From Ochotona curzoniae (taxonomy: Eukaryota > Chordata > Mammalia > Lagomorpha > Ochotonidae), in the NCBI RefSeq assembly GCF_017591425.1, contig NW_024465751.1:9858001-9922000 (forward strand): DNA of 64,000 bases, read 5' to 3'. Each line of letters starts with the position of its first letter. Positions within the stretch are counted from its first letter, which is position 1. Under the pieces are notes generated by a model. It did not search any database. It had not been told where the DNA came from and saw only the letters and a list, made by a program, of their open reading frames with translations. The position numbers and the translations under genes are program-made. Below are positions 1 to 10,490 of the stretch, in pieces.

Positions 1-155
1 CTGGGGGTTATCTGTGCAGCTGCTGCTCCTCAGCAGGGGACTCAGCCCTGGGTTTCCTTGCCTGTAGAATGAGGACAACAGTGGTGTTATCTCCCTCATG
101 GGATCACCAGCTTTGGGGAGCTGACACAGGGCAGAGCTCAGAGTAAAGAAGGGTA
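1..155 (+). repeat. MIR-like SINE fragment
   Basis: The stretch reads like the middle and 3' part of an ancient MIR: a 'tttccttgcctgtagaatgaggacaac' type segment followed by 'cctc-atgggatca...' and a 'gggcagagctcagag' tail. It is heavily diverged and cut by the window start. The call is made by resemblance to the remembered consensus. Confidence 0.6.
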
Positions 156-1040
156 CATGGGATTCGGTAATTATTAGCAGTGTTATCTTCTATGCACAGT
201 ACATGGAAGATGGCGTAACTGCTATTTGAACTTGAACCCCAAAGAATGTGAGCTTGTGATGGATGAGGATGGTGGGTGGGGGTGGAGAGATATCTAATAT
301 GAATACAAACATCACTTGTCTATTCATTGAAACAGAGTTGGGGATGCATCTGAGTGGGGGCTGGGCCCTGACAGGTGTCACTCGCTAGGAGGTGGTGGAA
401 TGGCTGACTACCACAGCTCTCTCCTCATAGCTTTGGGTCTCCTGGCTGAGCAATATTGTCTGATAGCTCCGAGCCACACATATGACCTTCTGGTGACCAG
501 GCCACCACATCCAGAAGAACAAAGTTGACTGAACACCCTGGATCTTGGGCCTTGTTCCCCTTCTCCCCCACACCCAGGAGTGGGTTACACAGAGAGTTCA
601 TGGCTCTGCTGGAAGGCACAGGCCAGCTCAGGACACACCCTGCTGGGGGCTAGCTGACCCACACACAGTTCTCGGACAGGACAATCAAATCAACACCATC
701 ACAGGCGAGGCAGCTTCCTGGGCTGTGGACCCTGTTTTTATAGTTCCTGTTTTACGACCAACTTTTTAAGTCAACAGAAATAGTCACTCTAAAACTTCTA
801 GATGTCACATTCAAGAAACAAAGCAAACAGATGGAACAAAACACTCCCTCTCCAAAGGAAATAAACCTCAAACCAAAACAGTGGGATGGAATGTTTTCTA
901 GAAACCATTAGACTGGGGTTTTCAGACCCAGAAATACCATCATTAGGGAGGTCTTAATGTCAGAGGCTCGTGGGCTGTTGAAGGAAAGAATGAATTTCTG
1001 GTCCTTGAAAGCTGGCTGTTATTTGCTCCAGAATAAGACC
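156..1040. other. Unique non-coding sequence
   Basis: I see no gene, recognisable repeat or strong signal. Reading frames here are under 80 codons and resemble nothing known. The part from about 760 to 1030 is AT-rich and repeat-free. Confidence 0.5.
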
Positions 1041-1190
1041 ATTTAATTGCCTAACAATTCTGTAAGGTAGGTTCGACTATTCCTCCCATTTAGTGGATGA
1101 CAACATTGAGGTGCCATGTGGCTAGTAACATCATTAGGGAGTGAGGAGTGGAATTTCAACCACCACTCATGATCATGGGGCTGTCCTCTC
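1041..1190 (-). repeat. MIR-like SINE fragment
   Basis: On the minus strand this follows the MIR pattern: 'acaattctgtaaggtagg', then 'cccatttagtggatgacaac' and 'ttgaggtgccatgtggctagtaac', the relics of the 'cccattttacagatgaggaaac' and 'aggtcacacagctagtaa' segments. Confidence 0.65.
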
Positions 1191-1755
1191 TCTCCTGAGC
1201 TAGAAGTGACTTCAGTCTTCAGGGTCAGGAGAAAACCCAGGTTCCTAAGACACCCAGGGTGTCAAGGAACATGTCCTCCTGGCTTGGGACCCTAAAGCTC
1301 CTAAGGCATGCTCTGGGGATCTGAAAAGCCACCAGAACCTTCAGTGTTATATCCAGAGTTCTCACAAAGGCCACAGAATATGCATCGTAGGAAAAAGAAA
1401 CTCTGCACAGATTTAAAATTCCTGTGTACCAAAGTAAGCAATTTCATTTCCCACAAACTCTTTAGAAATATTTAGATGCTTTTCCTCCCACCCCAACCCC
1501 ATCTCACAGCCTTCAAAACAGAAGCTCCAAGGGGTTAAACACCCAGGATCACACATAGCCTGGGAGGTGACACAGATTGACCCTCTTGTGAATACTTTCC
1601 TAATTCCCAGGCACCATGTTCTCCCTGATGATGCTGTAAGCACAGCTAAGCATAAGGGAGTGAAGGCTGGGCAGCTCCTGATGTCCACAAAGCTGTCTGC
1701 TGCACCCCAAAACTGTGCTCAGGCCTAGGGAGGAATGGAGAGCAGCCAGAACAGG
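1191..1755. other. Unique non-coding sequence
   Basis: There is no supported gene or repeat. A minus-strand frame at 1413-1688 has no recognisable domain. Confidence 0.45.
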
Positions 1756-1945
1756 GTCTGACCTCTCAGCAGCCTGACACCTGTCTGGGTCATCCTGGCC
1801 AAGTGGCTTCGTGCACTGAGCCTCTGAGTCTCAGGCTATGACACCAGCGGCTACAGCAGCTCCTTTCACCCAGGATCTATTTTGCTCATGGCTGAAGCTA
1901 CCTCTTGTATGATGCTTGGCACGTGGTAGGCCCTCAAATCACATC
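1756..1945 (+). repeat. MIR-like SINE fragment
   Basis: The order of segments fits a MIR: 'ggtcatcctggccaagtggcttcgtgcactgagcctc' recalls 'tgaccttgggcaagt..acttaacctctctgagcctc', and the 3' part 'atgatgcttggcacgtggtaggccctcaa' is close to the MIR 'gtgcctggcacatagtaagcgctcaa' end. Confidence 0.65.
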
Positions 1946-2062
1946 GCTTTTTGGATAACATACAAGTGAAATAGCATTCCTGTTGTCATGCACACTGTTG
2001 AAGTGGCGCTCTGAAACTGCTCATTCCAGCTGCCTTTCTATATTCACTGGCTCTACATTCTC

Positions 2063-2130
2063 AGACTCAGGCAATGGAAACTGACAATATTCAAAAGAAT
2101 ATTGTGTCAGTACTGACTATGCCTGAGACT
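2063..2130. other. Imperfect inverted repeat, 68-nt potential hairpin
   Basis: Outer arms CTCAGGCA (2066-2073) and TGCCTGAG (2120-2127) are perfect complements and extend by two more pairs past one mismatch. Inside, CTGACA pairs with TGTCAG and ATATTC with GAATAT across an AAAA loop, with a 2-nt bulge. The structure is pre-miRNA-sized but has two internal loops of 7-9 nt. It could be a transposon relic, a fold or chance. Confidence 0.5.
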
Positions 2131-2694
2131 TGCTTCCTTGCCATAATTCCCTAGATAAGTAAACAAGTATTTACATAGCAGTTACATGATATTTAGGTAT
2201 TACACGTGCCATAAGCTTACGCAAAGTCTATGGGAGGATGTAGGGTGTATGTAAATACTTCATCATTTTACACAAGAGAACCAAGCATCTGTGGCTCTGG
2301 GTGCCTGCTGGATCCTAGAATTAATGCAGGGGGCCATGAGTCCACCATGGCCCCACAGACCTTTCCATTGTCACTGTGTTGCCATCGTCATCATCGGACC
2401 AGGACCTGCTGTGCCAGTTTTCTGCAGGAGGAAAATTTCTGCAGGGAGTGAAATAATTATTGGAGGAGAGTTCATATGTTTCTAATAATTAAAAAATAAT
2501 CAAGAAACAGCCACAGCAGACATGGTAAGGAATTATAGGAAGGTTCTGGGACCTGTCCACTGGGAAGAGAAGGGCTGTGGAATGTGGGCCTTAGGATCTA
2601 GACAGGAGGATGTTTCTGTCTCCTCCAAGAGCCATCGCAGGGCCAGCAGGGTGGGTGCCCCGCCTCTGCACTTGCTCCTGCCTGAGACAGAGTG
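2131..2694. other. Unique non-coding sequence
   Basis: No gene or recognisable repeat. The AT-rich run at about 2445-2500 has no clear motif architecture. Confidence 0.4.
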
Positions 2695-2830
2695 TCCCAG
2701 CTACATCATTAATCACAACAACGGTTACCCTAATGAATCACAGGCTGACAGATTACTGATTGCAGGGGAGAAAAAATTGCGCTGATTGAAACTCTTAATG
2801 AAGTATATTCTTAATCTTAGAGACTGGCAT
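2695..2830. promoter_or_regulatory. Candidate conserved non-coding element, homeodomain-site rich
   Basis: This repeat-free AT-rich block holds many TAAT/ATTA and GATTG/GATTA cores, for example 'cattaatcac', 'ctaatgaatcac', 'agattactgattgc', 'gctgattgaaac' and 'cttaatgaag'. Such density with no repeat ancestry is typical of developmental enhancers, but conservation cannot be tested here. Confidence 0.3.
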
Positions 2831-3354
2831 GTCAATGGTCTTGGTGGCTTTGCAGGAAAAGACACCTCCTCCATGCTGGTCTCTGCCACAGCATTCCCCA
2901 TATGATCTCGACCACCTGCTTCTTAGTGTGCGGGCACCAAGAGGGTGAGGATGACAAACACCTCACCCGGTTGCCCTGAATCCAGCCCTAGGAATACAGC
3001 AAGTGTGAACACATCTCGTCTACATCATGGCCTCAAGAGTCTAGATACCAGCGACAGGAACACAGAGACAATAAAAAGCATAGAAAACAGCACCAAGGGG
3101 ATGAGGGCGTATAGGCTGGCTTGTAGATTCCACTCGCCAAAGGATTTAGAGAGAGACAGATGGCCAGAATAGGAATCCTATGAAGCTCACCAGCCTACCC
3201 AAAGTTCTTGTGGCCATTCTCTGTCCCAGAGGCCCACAGCAACATCTCTGAGAGCAACTCCGAAAGGAAGCTAGCTGCCCATGCTCCCCCCTCCGAGCTC
3301 TCCTCACCCACCTCACTCCCGGCCCAGGGCAACCATCACCTCCTTAGTGGCCCT

Positions 3355-3525
3355 TCCTCAAAAAACAGCCGCAGTATCACCTAATTAAATCACAAATGCC
3401 CTTGCCATCGCTATTGCCTCTCCAATTTGCTGCCACCAATACGCCCTCTTTAAAGAAAAGGGAGGAAAGCAAATGTCGACATTAATTGCAATTTAATACA
3501 GTTGGGTGGAGATGACCCTGGGGGC
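3355..3525. promoter_or_regulatory. Candidate conserved non-coding element
   Basis: Repeat-free segment with 'cacctaattaaatcac', a C-rich middle, then 'cgacattaattgcaatttaatac', giving several homeodomain cores about 110 bp apart. It has the mixed texture of deeply conserved enhancers. There is no coding potential. Regulatory role is inferred only. Confidence 0.3.
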
Positions 3526-4554
3526 CGGGGTAAGGGAAATCGATGTTGGTGATTGAAAAACAGTGCAGAGACTCAAGGAAGTTCCAGCCCCCAACCTGTG
3601 CCACAGTCAAGGCCAATCTACTGAAATAGCCCTTGTCCATGTGTCATTGTCAGGCGCTGTAGCAGACATGGAGGGACAGGGGTGACTGAGACGTGTCCTC
3701 GCAGGTTTCTGCATGGCTGGATGGACAGTGGGGTCTGGACACTAAAATGGATGAGAGAAGATGAGGCACAACCAGTAAAGTGGCTAAGGAAGAAGGGAGT
3801 GGCCACCTTCCCTTCCATGCCTGTCAGCACCTTGCAAAAGACAGAGGCCCAGAGGCAACTTTGACATACTGGGTAGTTTCTTTCTACATGGGGATGGAAG
3901 AACATGGCTCAATCCTTAGGGTCCCTTGTTAAAAGAGAGCATTTCTGGAGATGGGGAGGGGCATGGGGCGGGGTGTGTGGTTGTGTGGTCTAGAGCCACA
4001 GCCTAGGCTGGGGAGAGAAGTTACTCAGGACCACCCAGGCAGGGAGGCTGGCTTCAAACACAGCAAGGGGGGCTGGCAGGGGTCCAAGGGAAACACTGGT
4101 CAATGGGGGTCACCAACAGGCAGCACTAGGGCCCAGCAGGAGTCCCAGCAGGCAGGGAAGGCAGAGCATGAGGACGCCCACAGGAAGTGCCCCAGACGCT
4201 GGGTGGGTGTGACGCACAGACAGACAAAGCCTGAGAAAACCTCAGCTGCTCCAGGCCCCGGGCCTGCAGTTCCTCATGTCCTCCTAGCCTCCCTTGCCAC
4301 CCCTTGCTTCCTGCATCCTTCCCTTTCTAGGAACAGCTATGCAGCAGGTATAGTTCAGCACATAGTTTTATGTGCATTTATGTATCATTCTCCCCCCCAC
4401 TTTTTCATTTTTTGACATGTTCCTTCTCTTCTTTCACCAATTCACACTCACCAATCATTGTCCCATTCCTCCTTTCTCTGCCACACTCACAAATACACTC
4501 ACTCACACAGGTGCACACACGTGCAGTGGCAGGAGGAAGGGGGCCCAGTAGCAG
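3526..4554. other. Unique non-coding sequence with a pyrimidine/CA-rich stretch
   Basis: There is no supported gene. The plus-strand frame at 3951-4415 (154 codons) is low-complexity and matches no family. About 4380-4520 is pyrimidine-rich and runs into short CACA tracts. Confidence 0.45.
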
Positions 4555-4660
4555 CCAATGGATCTGGTTCAAGCCCCACCTCTGCCATGGAACACTGGCT
4601 GCGGGAAGGAGCCTCTCAGAGTCTCCACTTCCTTGTCTTAAAGAACAAAGCCCATGGCAG
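4555..4660 (+). repeat. MIR-like SINE fragment
   Basis: 'ggatctggttcaagccccacctctgccatgg' recalls the MIR segment 'ctgggttcgaatcccggctctgccactt', followed by 'agcctctcagagtctccacttccttgtctt', a diverged 'cctctctgagcctcagtttcctcatct'. Confidence 0.55.
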
Positions 4661-4975
4661 AGCCTTGCTCCCGGCTCGGGGCTGGGTGATCCAGGCAGTT
4701 TTACTGATTCTGTGACACCATGCTAAAAGCATGGCCTCAATTTTAACTTTCCCAGAAGCTTTAGGGTTACAGAAAGAACTGACTTGCAGCACACAGAGGT
4801 CGGGGAACCCCTCAGCTTCCTTCTCCCAGTGGCTGCTATGTGACACCTTGCATGGGTGCAGTGGGGAGTGTATTTATGGAGAATCGAGAACGAGCATGTA
4901 TTACGGTTAGCGCTGGTCCTGTTTCTGTGGCAACTATCCATCCTTAGAGTATCATGCGGGGAAGCTTCATTGTTC

Positions 4976-5312
4976 TAAGACTTTATTTTTCTTTTTATTT
5001 ATGTTCAATTGAAAGGCAGAGTTACAGAGAGAAGGAGAGAGACACACACAGAGATATCTTCCATCTCCCATTTCACTCCTCAAATGGCCACAACAGTTGG
5101 AGCTGGGCTGGTCCAAAGGCAGTAAGTAGCAGCTTCCTCAGGATCTCCCACATAGATGCAGGAGCCCAAGCACTTGGGTCATCTGCTGCTGCTTTCCCAG
5201 GTGCAGGGAGCTGGATGAGAGGTGGAGCTGCTGGGGCTCATACTGGTTGCCATTAGGGATGCTCAGCATTGCAAGTGGAAACTTGTCCTAATGAGTCACA
5301 GTGTCAGCTCCA
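4976..5312 (-). mobile_element. Lagomorph CSINE
   Basis: Minus-strand copy that begins on the plus strand with a T-rich tail and 'gaaaggcagagttacagagag', then 'atcttccatct', 'cacaacagttggagctgggctgg', 'ggatctcccacatagatgcaggagcccaagcacttgggtcatc' and ends near 'cacagtgtcagctcc'. The order matches the full-length reverse-complement CSINE. It is clearly diverged and the spacing suggests small indels. Confidence 0.85.
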
Positions 5313-5566
5313 AATCTGTTTACCTATTCACCTCTCCTCTTCCCTCCTGCAAACCCTGATCCTGTGAGTATCCTCACAGATGGTTGTGGAATTAGACTAC
5401 TTTCTTACTCTTAGGAAGATGCATATACGTTTTCTTCATGCTCTTCGTTGGAGTAGAAGCTCCCATTTATTTTTATGGATAAACAACTCCTGGTTGTATA
5501 GCTGTGCCAGTTTACCCACTCATCATGGAAGGGCATGTGCACAGCTCCCTCCTGTCTTGTACAGAA

Positions 5567-5585
5567 AGCCAACAACAACAACAAA
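5567..5585. repeat. Short (CAA)n run
   Basis: A short CAA microsatellite lies directly before the following SINE; it may be part of the A-rich insertion target. Confidence 0.6.
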
Positions 5586-5591
5586 AAGCTG

Positions 5592-5933
5592 GTTTCTGGC
5601 TGCATGGTAGCCTGGTTGCTAAAGTCCTCGCCTTACGTTTGTTGGGTTTCTACATGGGCACCGGTTTGTGTCCCAGAAGCCTCACTTCCCATTCAATTCC
5701 TTGCTTGTAGCCTGGGAAAGCAGTTAAGGATGGCCCAAAGCCTTGGGACCCTGCACCCATGTAGGAGACCCAGAAGAAGTTCCTGACTCCTGGCTTTGGA
5801 TTGGCTCAGCTCTGGCCGTTGTGGCTGCTTGGGGAGTGAGTGAATTAGTGGATGGAAAATCTTCCTCTCTGTGTCTCCTCCTCTCTGTATATCAGACTTT
5901 CTAATGAAAATTTAAAAAAATCTTTTAAAAAAA
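5592..5933 (+). mobile_element. Lagomorph CSINE, pika-type 3' end
   Basis: Plus-strand full-length copy. It shows 'tctacatgggcaccggtttgtgtccc' (the B-box area of the tRNA-like head), 'cctgggaaagcagttaaggatggcccaaagccttgggaccctgcacccatgtaggagacccagaagaagttcctg', 'gattggctcagctctggccgttgtgg' and 'cctctctgtgtctcctcctctctgtatatcagac' before an A-rich tail. The 'tatatcagac' end is the variant I link to pika. Confidence 0.88.
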
Positions 5934-6337
5934 AATGTTGGTTGCTCTCAATTTTTGGCATGCATTGCTTGCTTTTATAGCATAGTTGTGCACTTTTTCT
6001 CTTATTCTCTTGAGTTGGCAGCCTTTCTGAAACCATGATCCAACTACATCATGTGTGTTCAACCCTTCATCAATATCTCCCCAAAACAAGAAGTGAGGAA
6101 CTCCGAGGTCAGGTGTAGATGCCAGCGCAGCCCAGCAGGCCCCATAGCCAGGGCTCCAGAGCACTGGTTTTGCAATGGGTCCTGAGAGGGTTAATAAGTA
6201 GCATTCGAGGTCTATGATGTAGCAAATCAAGCTTTCTTAACTTTTGGCAGAAACATTTTGGGCCAAATAGCTCTTGTGTTGAGGTGAGCTGATGCATGCA
6301 GTCTATGATGTTTTAGCAGCATTCTAATATCCTTTAG
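5934..6337. other. Unique non-coding sequence
   Basis: Repeat-free spacer between two SINEs. No gene or motif cluster is visible. Confidence 0.4.
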
Positions 6338-6595
6338 CCAGGTGGGCATTTAGTGTAACGGTTAAGACACCTGAGTCTCACGCCGGAGTGCCTTGGATGG
6401 AGCTGCAGCTCTGGCTCTTGGTTCCCACCTCCTGCTAATGCAGACATGGGAGCTGGGATTCTGCTATCCATAGACCCTAATACTACCCATGAGCAGAGGC
6501 CATGGTGGACATCTGGGGAAGTAAATCAGCAGACAGGTGCCCTTTCTCTCTCATCTCTCTCGAAGAAACAAGTAGAAATTTAAATAAAAAATTCC
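6338..6595 (+). mobile_element. Older CSINE subfamily copy
   Basis: Starts 'gtgggcatttagtgtaacggttaagacacc', the A-box region of the older subfamily, continues with 'tcctgctaatgcagacatgggag' and ends with a CT-rich run and 'aagtagaaatttaaataaaaaa'. The middle is partly deleted. Confidence 0.75.
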
Positions 6596-8207
6596 TTCAC
6601 CCTACTAGATGCCAGCAGCAATACCACCTGATACTAGACAATCCAATGTCTGGAAACATCTCTTGGAAGGCAAAACCACTCCTCACTCTGACCCCACCCA
6701 TTGCTAAGAACACCCCTATAAAGGCCTTGTTGTAGTCAGTGCTGAAATTCCAATGCCTTAGCCACAAACCTTCCAACCACACCTCTAGCCCCTAAGTGAG
6801 AGCTTTCTCTACATGAGGCAGGAAGGAGGTGCCCACAGATGTCCAGAGTCCCCTGCATTTCTATGTTGCTGGATGAATTTGCTTTGATCACAGCCAAATG
6901 CTGCCAGCAGGCAGCTCCATTGCTGGCAATTTTTCTGGAAGATGACAAATTCAACATTGCAATGAGTCTTAGCTTTCACTGACTCACCCAGATCCTTCTG
7001 AAGTGGGGTCAAGCAACTTTCCTATGAGCCAGAAGTGTGTCAGAGGGGGATTCATGGGCCATGTCTGCTCTTGCACTCACATCAGTCTCCTACTGCCAGC
7101 CCAGCCAACCTTGCCTCCAACATGTATCGCAGATCTGACCACTTCTCATCTGCCCTGCACCTCTCATCCTGGTGTCAGCTGCTACCACCTCACATCTGGC
7201 TTCCTGCTTAGATGTCAGTTTTGCAGCCATATGTTTTGTTACATTGCATCAAGGAGATGTTTGGTTCATGTAAATCCCATCAGGTCTCTCACTGGAAGCA
7301 TTAGGTCCCATGTTTCCCATCTTGGTTTGAAATTCCAGTACTTATGAGTGAGTTTTGCCTGGCATCAGTTACTTTACCTGGGGCCGCTGCCTCTTCCTTT
7401 AAGTGGAGACAGAAGTGGGGGCAGGCTCAGGACAGGGCATGTTGGGATCCCACCTCACTCATTCACCTGGCACATCTGTACCCTGGGCGCCACCACTGGC
7501 TTCTGATCCCGTAGGTTTTCTCAGTTTCCTTCCCTTCCTGGAGGGCCAAGCTTCCATGGTCAGAGTGACACCTGCCATACCTCTTACCTGAGCAGCCAGT
7601 GCTACCGAGAGGGGCTGACACACCCTGAGCACAAAGTGGGGATGCTGGTGGAGAAGCTGGGACCAACACAAGGCATTGATAAATAGAGTCCTCCTTCTCT
7701 GTACCTCCAACGGACCATCCTGAGTCCAGTGTTCTAGGCTCTCCTGTAACACTTGAGAATGTAAATGTCTCCTAATGCCATGCTGGATGCACTGGGGACA
7801 CATTGACTCTATAAATGACACATAGCAGGTGAACATCAAACACCATCCAACTGAATGGGGTCACATAGGAACGCACACGCGCACACACACCATCCACCTC
7901 TGCCAGCTACCTCAGGTCCCCCCTTGTGTCATCAGCCATGCTCATCCATATTAGCTGTTAATGACTTTCATCTGATTTCACTCTTTCTACCATTTCACTG
8001 TAACTCAAAACTTCCAGCCCTCCTGACACCCAGTCCCTCAAGCAATCAGGTTTTAACACGAGGCAAAGTGCTACATTTATCACAGTCTTTGTGTATTTCT
8101 TAACCATGTGTAATGTGGGTATCTATGCTCTACTTCTATTCAGTCATCTTTCCTTTTGAGCCTTGTGTCCCTAACCACATTTTGACCATAATCTCTATGA
8201 TTGTATG
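6596..8207. other. Unique non-coding sequence, 1.6 kb
   Basis: No supported gene. Frames of about 110-126 codons at 7003-7347 (plus) and 7459-7839 (minus) have no recognisable domains. A small CG-containing CA run sits at about 7870-7890. Possible but unconvincing MIR traces occur near 7360-7420. Confidence 0.4.
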
Positions 8208-8560
8208 AAATTTCTTTTTGTGTATTTTATTCAAAAAGGAGAGAAAGAGAGAGAGGAAGAGAGGGAGAGAGGAAGAGAAGGAGAGAGAGAGAGAGATCTT
8301 TCATCCACTGATTCACATCCCCAATGCCCATGGCATCCAGAGCTGGGCCAGGATGATCTGGGGGGTCAGGATGATCCGGAAGCCAGGAATTCAATCCAGG
8401 TTTCCCACAGGGTGGCAGGGACCCAACCATCACCTGCTGCCTCCTAGGATGACATCAGCAGGAAGCCAGGACTTAGGCATTCTACAATGGATTGCTGGCG
8501 AGCCAAGCAGCATCTTCACTGCGGCACCTGATGCTGGCCGCAGCACTGTGATGTTTATCA
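8208..8560 (-). mobile_element. CSINE with expanded GA tract and internal duplication
   Basis: Minus-strand copy: AT-rich start, a long GA-rich block (8236-8296), 'gatctttcatccactgattcac', then 'tttcccacagggtggcagggaccc' and 'atcagcaggaagccaggactt'. A 17-18 bp unit around 'ccaggatgatctgg' is duplicated at 8345-8361 and 8362-8379. The 3' end on the plus strand is worn. Confidence 0.75.
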
Positions 8561-8934
8561 CACATATCTACACGGTCTGGTGGTTCTGAGGAATGCATAC
8601 GGTGCATTAAAGCCTAAAGGACTGCAGCCCAGACTGCTGCGGTGTGTTTCCTGGGTGGGAACAGAGGGCTGGAGTGTCTCGTGAATTGAGCAGTTGGAGA
8701 AGTATGCACCTGCAGCATTTGCCGTCTCTCTCATCCCCTTTCTGCCATTCTTGTTCCTGCCTGCAGTTGCACATTACCATCCTTCTCTGGCCTCCATCCC
8801 TACCCCAGCCCCTCATACACTGTCCCATGCTTCACCTCAGCCTGTTCTATGCGAAGCCAAGCTAAGCTCATCCATGCCATGGAAACATCAAAAGCAAAAC
8901 CTGGAGATGGAGGAAGGCTTGGGGCACCTGGAAC
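8561..8934. other. Unique non-coding sequence
   Basis: No gene or repeat recognised. Overlapping frames at 8607-8963 are shadows without domains. Confidence 0.4.
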
Positions 8935-9120
8935 AAAAAGGGCCCAGTGCAGCTGGAGTCTAGAGGTGGAGGTAGCACAGAGACAAAGCAGGCTGCAGAG
9001 GAGGGACAGGGTGAGGTCTTTGGGGGTTTGAGGCCAGTGGAAGGAGGTTCGAACCTAGTTCAAGGGCAGTGACAAGCTGCTAGAAGGCTGTTGGGAGAAG
9101 TGTGGTCTGGCTTATCTTTT
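8935..9120 (+). repeat. L2-like ancient repeat
   Basis: 'gcccagtgcagctggagtctag...aggtagcacagag...gggacagggtgagg' resembles the common mammalian 'ggccagtgtggctggagcagag.gagc...ggggagagtggtaggagatgagg' unit that I associate with L2. Family assignment is from memory. Confidence 0.45.
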
Positions 9121-9689
9121 GCCCTTTTCGTGGTGTGAAGGAAGGACTGAGAGCATAAAGCTGTGGGTAGTGGTGCTCTGGCTTGGGGGAGACTTGGTGG
9201 CAGTTGTCCCAGGGAGGCAGGCACAGGCTTCGGCTAGGGACAGGCACCCCTCTCAGCCCCAGGCTGGGGGAAGGAAGGGGCATTCTGGGGGCCCTAGGTC
9301 CAGTTTCCTGCAGGTCATTCTGGTCTGTTTTTCAGCAGATCATTCTTCTTTAGATAAAAGAAGAACATATGTTCAAAATGTTGATGTAGTCTCAAAGGGG
9401 CAGACAAGGGAACCAGGTGCCAGCGACCACCAAGGAGCAAAGCTCAGACACTGGCTGTGGAAATAGTACCAAGAGGAGCATATGTTTGTTTAGGTGCAGG
9501 TAGGTGCCTGTGTGTGCTTTGCAGGTACAGGCTATTGTTTCTGCCCGCTCCTTTCAGGAACAATAACCACAATGTGATAAAAAAGTGCGCTGCTCATCTC
9601 TGCGTGAAATGTGGCCACAGAGAGGAGAGATTCATCGCACAAGGAAGGCTGGTGTCCCAGGGGGCAGATTAAGACAACAAGCTAGCAAT
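9121..9689. other. Unique non-coding sequence
   Basis: No supported gene. A plus frame at 9119-9466 lacks domains. Confidence 0.4.
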
Positions 9690-9835
9690 GTGGAGCCTGA
9701 TTTGAAACTGCTAAAATCAGAACTTCTGGTTAGGGGCTCCGTTTAAAATGGCCCTCTTTTGCCAAGAGGGCAGGGGAGCAGGGAGGGAGCCTGATGAAAA
9801 GTAATTAAACCTACTGCTTAATTAAGTGTGCTTAG
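9690..9835. promoter_or_regulatory. Candidate conserved non-coding element with 8-bp hairpin
   Basis: Contains a perfect hairpin (GCCCTCTT / AAGAGGGC with a 5-nt loop, 9751-9771), 'gaaaagtaattaaacc', a TTAATTAA palindrome at 9818-9825 and an overlapping TTAAGTG (the NKX2-type CACTTAA core on the minus strand). It is repeat-free and AT-rich. Regulatory function is inferred. Confidence 0.35.
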
Positions 9836-10240
9836 ATACACACCGCATCCTGTTTGCTTGGTTAATGCAACCAGCATCCCGAACTTCACGACATTGCCAG
9901 TAGTTTTGTGGTGTCTGCTGTGGAGGCGGGGCTCTGGTTTCTGCTGGACAGGGGGATGTGGGTCCTTGTTTAGGGGTGAGCACCCCTGGAGTGCAGAGTG
10001 GGTACCTTAGGGATGGCCCAGAAACCTTTCCCAGGAGGGTCCAATAGCTTTGAGAAGGCAGGAGAGTCCTCGATCCTGGGAGTCAGGATCCCATCCCTCA
10101 GGTAACCTCCCCACCACAGTGACCTTGGATGAGTCACCCATCCTGATGGGTTCCTGAGTGTATCTGTCACATTGCTGTGGTTCTGCAACCCCATGCCGCT
10201 CATCCAAGAGACCAAGCCCTATGTCATTGCCATGTAGGAG
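9836..10240. other. Unique non-coding sequence
   Basis: No gene, repeat or motif cluster recognised. Confidence 0.4.
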
Positions 10241-10490
10241 CCATTAAAAGACACACAGTAATAAAACATGGGCAATATCTACCAAGTGCTTCCTCCCTGT
10301 TTATTCCATACACTGTTCTATGCACATGACACAGATGTGTGAGAGAGCTTATATATATCTCCTAACAGCTCTAAGAAGCTGACGCTATCTTTGTCCCCAC
10401 CAGACTGAGGGGAGAACAGACTCAGAGATGTCAATGACCCGCCCAAGGTCACACAGCCAGAGGATGGCAAAGCACAAACAGACCCGAGAT
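10241..10490 (-). repeat. MIR SINE, nearly full length
   Basis: On the minus strand the MIR order is clear: 'ctaccaagtgcttcc...cactgttctatgcacatgac', 'ctcctaacagctctaagaagctgacgctatctttgtcccca', 'gactcagagatgtcaatgacccgcccaaggtcacacagccagaggatgg' and a 3' 'cagacccgagattctgac'. It is one of the best-preserved MIRs here. Confidence 0.85.

Noticed and set aside
5592..5933. tRNA gene from the A/B-box-like head
   Set aside because: The tRNA-like head belongs to a CSINE and does not fold as an intact tRNA; the same holds for the other SINE copies.
8236..8296. Independent GA microsatellite
   Set aside because: It is the expanded GA-rich part of a minus-strand CSINE rather than a separate locus.
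9651..9672. CTCF-like word CCCAGGGGGCAG
   Set aside because: Only the right half of the CTCF core fits; too weak to report as a site.
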